Assembly (NCBI GenBank): GCA_902594705.1
Contig: CACJNI010000001.1
Span: 1 to 64,000 of the forward strand
Origin: an uncultured Pelagibacteraceae bacterium
Lineage (GTDB): Bacteria > Pseudomonadota > Alphaproteobacteria > Pelagibacterales > Pelagibacteraceae
DNA length: 64,000 nt
Direction of reading: 5' to 3'
This document shows positions 61,399 to 64,000 of the stretch, in pieces. A program made the translations under genes and the position numbers. The notes beneath the pieces were generated by a model. That model had not been told where the DNA came from. It searched no databases and saw nothing but the letters and a program-made list of their open reading frames with translations. Each line of letters starts with the position of its first letter. Position 1 is the first letter of the stretch.

Positions 61399-62765
61399 TC
61401 AAGGATTTTCCTAATATGTGCTCTTAAATTTTGTATATTTTTCACAAAAAAAATTTCATTAAATTTATTTGGATCATCAATATTATCAACTTTTACATTT
61501 TTTAAAATGAAATCCGATTTTCCTATCTCTCGCTCTATATCAAAATTGATCTGTTTTATTTTTTTTACTTTTTTTGAACTAAGTTGGAACTTTTTTGCAA
61601 ATTCAATATGATTTTTTATAATTAATTTATTTTTTGAGTAGAATTTAATTGAGCCTTGGCTATCAATAATATCAATTTGAGATACTACATCACCAATTTT
61701 ATCTAGATCAAAATTAATTTTTTTAAAATTTATCTTTCGTTCATTAATTGATAGACTTATTTCCCCATCTTTTAGCAATTTATTATTAATATCTTGAAAT
61801 TTTAACACAAAATTACCATTAAGGTTGCCCAACAGATCTTTATTGTATAATAATAATTTGACTAGAACATGATCAATTATGTGCTCAATTTTTTTGTTTT
61901 TAATTAATAATGATCCATCAAGATAAAATGGATTAAGCTTAATAACACTATTTATTTCAAAATTAATATTTTTTTTGTCAGAGGGAGAAAATAAATTTAT
62001 GACCCCTCTATCATTATATAAACTATATTCTAATCTATCTTGAAGAATAGAAATTGATGTTAAAATGTTAAATTTTTTGTTGTTTTCAAATTTATATTTA
62101 TTTTTGATTTGTATCTTTGGATTATAGAAATCTATAGTATGTAAGCTCGTGTTGGGATTATTATAATTTCTTTTCCAATCTGATTTAAAATTTAACCCAA
62201 AAACTTTACCTTCTATTAATAAATTTTTTACTTTAGTTTTATTATTTATCTTATTAGTAAATTTTTTTATTTGGGATATCAAGATAACTTCTTTATTATT
62301 ATTTCTCAAAAATAATTTAGAATTATTTATAATGATTGTGTTATTAACTTTTTTATATAAATGATTTCTAAATTTTATTATATCAGAAAGTTCTAATTCG
62401 ATATTTGAGTCTGAAATTTCTGTTGCTGAAAAATTTTTAAGTGTTCTTAAATAGATATCTTTTAAAGATATATAAATTTTTAAGTTTTTAATATTTAATA
62501 AGCCATCATTTTCATAAGTTTTAGATAAATTTATTTTTGAATTTTCTACTAGCAAGTGTGGCTTTGGAAATGGCTTGTATGAAATATTTCCTGATGTATT
62601 AAGATAAAGTTTGAAATTTTTATAAAAATTTTTTTCTATTATTGAAGCTTTTTTGTTAAAATTAAACAATGCTGGTAAGGATAGAATAGTTAATGATGAA
62701 AATAATACGCCAAGGGAAATTAATATTAACGAAAATTTTACTTTATTTTCTCTAATTTTATTCAT
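61395..62765 (-). CDS. AsmA-like membrane-anchored protein
   Basis: A 456-aa protein with one N-terminal membrane helix (about residues 10-33) and a long beta-rich, Asn/Lys-rich body, with repeated NLKIYISL-like strands (for example KFLNIKNLK and INFEINSVIKLNP). The layout matches the AsmA/YhdP group of proteins involved in lipid transport to the outer membrane, but the sequence is diverged and I rely on composition and layout. It is divergent from the UvrD gene, with 32 bases between the starts. Confidence 0.65.
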   Translation of the reverse strand: MNKIRENKVKFSLILISLGVLFSSLTILSLPALFNFNKKASIIEKNFYKNFKLYLNTSGNISYKPFPKPHLLVENSKINLSKTYENDGLLNIKNLKIYISLKDIYLRTLKNFSATEISDSNIELELSDIIKFRNHLYKKVNNTIIINNSKLFLRNNNKEVILISQIKKFTNKINNKTKVKNLLIEGKVFGLNFKSDWKRNYNNPNTSLHTIDFYNPKIQIKNKYKFENNKKFNILTSISILQDRLEYSLYNDRGVINLFSPSDKKNINFEINSVIKLNPFYLDGSLLIKNKKIEHIIDHVLVKLLLYNKDLLGNLNGNFVLKFQDINNKLLKDGEISLSINERKINFKKINFDLDKIGDVVSQIDIIDSQGSIKFYSKNKLIIKNHIEFAKKFQLSSKKVKKIKQINFDIEREIGKSDFILKNVKVDNIDDPNKFNEIFFVKNIQNLRAHIRKILD

Positions 62766-62797
62766 GAAATCTAGAAAAACTTATACAACAAATATTT

Positions 62798-64000
62798 ATG
62801 TTAAAATCTAATAATTTGTCAAATTTAAATGAAAAGCAACAAGAAGCTGTAGAATATTTAGATGGACCTCTACTGATTGTTGCCGGGGCAGGGTCTGGTA
62901 AAACCAAAGTTTTAACATCTAGAATTGCTCATATTATAAAAACTCACAAAGCATTTTCCAGTCAGATACTTGCTGTTACTTTTACAAATAAGGCAGCTAA
63001 AGAAATGCAAATACGAGTATCAAAATTATTAAGCACAAATGCTACTGGCTTACCATGGTTGGGAACATTTCACTCAATAAGCTCAAAAATATTAAGAAAA
63101 CATGCTGAAGCAGTTTCACTTAAATCAAATTTTACAATTATAGATCAAGATGATCAAGTAAGATTGATTAAAAACATTTGCAAAGCCGAAAATATAGATA
63201 TTAAGAAAATTTCCCCTAAATATATTCTTGCAATAATAGACAAGTGGAAAAATAAGGGTTTTTATCCTGAAGATGTTATACTTAAAAAAAAAGAGTCTTT
63301 GGAAAAAAATTTCCTATCAATTTATAAAATCTATCAACAAAAACTTTTAGAATTAAATTGTGCAGATTTTTCAGATTTAATTTTACACACTGTCAAGATT
63401 TTTGAAAAATATCCTGATATCTCTTCAATTTATCAAAAAAAATTTAAGTATATTTTAGTAGATGAGTATCAAGATACTAATTTTATTCAAAGTGAATGGC
63501 TTAAATACCTGTCTAAAGAAAATAAAAACATTTGTTGTGTTGGAGATGACGATCAATCGATATATAGCTGGAGAGGAGCAGAAATAAAAAATTTTTTAGA
63601 TTTTGATAAAATTTACAATAATACGAAAATAATCCGATTAGAAAAAAATTATAGATCAACTCAAAATATTCTAGGAGTTGCATCTAAATTAATCGAAAAT
63701 AATCAAAATAGAGTTGGAAAAACCTTATATACAAATCAGGAAGAAGGCGAACTTGTAACTTTAGATTGTTTTAGAAATGTAAAAGATGAAGCCATTGATA
63801 TTAGTTCTTCTATAGAAAAATTTAAAAAGAAAAACTCTTTAAATGAAATTGCTATTTTGGTAAGAGCAATTTTTCAGACTAGGGAGTTTGAGGAAAGATT
63901 CTTAAAAGTAGGTATACCTTATAGAATTATTGGAGGTATAAAGTTTTATGAGAGAGCTGAAATAAAAGATGCTGTGGCTTATCTTAAGTGTATTCATCAA
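62798..64000 (+). CDS. uvrD: UvrD/PcrA-type DNA helicase, N-terminal part (partial)
   Basis: Open to the right edge, so only 401 codons are seen. Superfamily 1 motifs are clear: NLNEKQQEAV, Walker A GAGSGKTKVLT (30-40), VTFTNKAAKEM, TFHSISSKILR, Walker B LVDEYQDTNFIQ and GDDDQSIYSWRGA. It unwinds DNA in excision or mismatch repair. Whether it is UvrD, PcrA or Rep cannot be decided from this part. Confidence 0.95.
   Translation, partial: MLKSNNLSNLNEKQQEAVEYLDGPLLIVAGAGSGKTKVLTSRIAHIIKTHKAFSSQILAVTFTNKAAKEMQIRVSKLLSTNATGLPWLGTFHSISSKILRKHAEAVSLKSNFTIIDQDDQVRLIKNICKAENIDIKKISPKYILAIIDKWKNKGFYPEDVILKKKESLEKNFLSIYKIYQQKLLELNCADFSDLILHTVKIFEKYPDISSIYQKKFKYILVDEYQDTNFIQSEWLKYLSKENKNICCVGDDDQSIYSWRGAEIKNFLDFDKIYNNTKIIRLEKNYRSTQNILGVASKLIENNQNRVGKTLYTNQEEGELVTLDCFRNVKDEAIDISSSIEKFKKKNSLNEIAILVRAIFQTREFEERFLKVGIPYRIIGGIKFYERAEIKDAVAYLKCIHQ

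Noticed and set aside
1..64000. tRNA, rRNA, CRISPR arrays, insertion sequences
   Set aside because: Gaps are too short and show no cloverleaf, regularly spaced repeats or transposase-like ORFs.

Overview
The window looks like part of the chromosome of a SAR11-clade marine alphaproteobacterium (Candidatus Pelagibacter or a close relative). This rests on the very AT-rich sequence, near-zero intergenic space with many 1-8 bp gene overlaps, a proteorhodopsin, a tandem glycine riboswitch before gcvT, TRAP and DMT transporters, and single-copy, stripped-down housekeeping genes such as an IMP dehydrogenase without CBS domains. I found no tRNA, rRNA, CRISPR array or insertion sequence, and no gene-free stretch over 300 bases; the longest gap is about 270 bases before the six-gene operon at 43.5-48.8 kb.

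Layout. 0-9 kb: a GYD-domain fragment, exported MsrB and MsrA, Fe-type superoxide dismutase, an operon of DMT transporter, glycine amidinotransferase and threonine aldolase, a NifU-like scaffold with an HPP membrane protein, and NAD-formate dehydrogenase. 9-15 kb: FAD oxidoreductase, TspO, SDR and a DUF3833/Cfa/DUF1365/amine-oxidase lipid cluster. 15-20 kb: gcvTHP under a tandem glycine riboswitch. 20-26 kb: 5-oxoprolinase genes pxpABC with a DMT transporter, then a TRAP transporter with a hairpin between dctP and dctQ. 27-34 kb: purine genes guaB and guaA, rlmE, and the phosphatidylethanolamine genes pssA and psd. 33-41 kb: icd, alaS, recA, a TolC-like protein and a glycerate-kinase-like protein.

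41.7-49.2 kb is the accessory part: umuDC behind a perfect GAAC-N7-GAAC LexA-type box, then a six-gene operon in which every junction overlaps. It encodes a 72-aa protein, a protein with a phage-integrase-type repeat, an 851-aa GHKL-type ATPase, a DNA methyltransferase and two unknown proteins. This operon is the best candidate for an undescribed DNA-modification or defence system.

49-64 kb: a polyprenyl-phosphate-type GT2 and a GT39 enzyme with a 34-codon membrane micro-ORF between them, DksA, a ferredoxin/reductase/GST operon, a blue-tuned proteorhodopsin, propionyl-CoA synthetase, an SMR transporter, a dihydroorotase-like amidohydrolase, YgfZ, a MazG-like hydrolase, fumarase, an AsmA-like protein and the start of a UvrD-family helicase.

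The genes fit a light-exposed heterotroph living on small organic compounds: one-carbon units and glycine (gcv, fdh, threonine aldolase, amidinotransferase), oxoproline and organic acids (pxp, TRAP, prpE), with oxidative or light stress functions (sod, msr, the Cfa cluster, TspO) and light-driven proton pumping.
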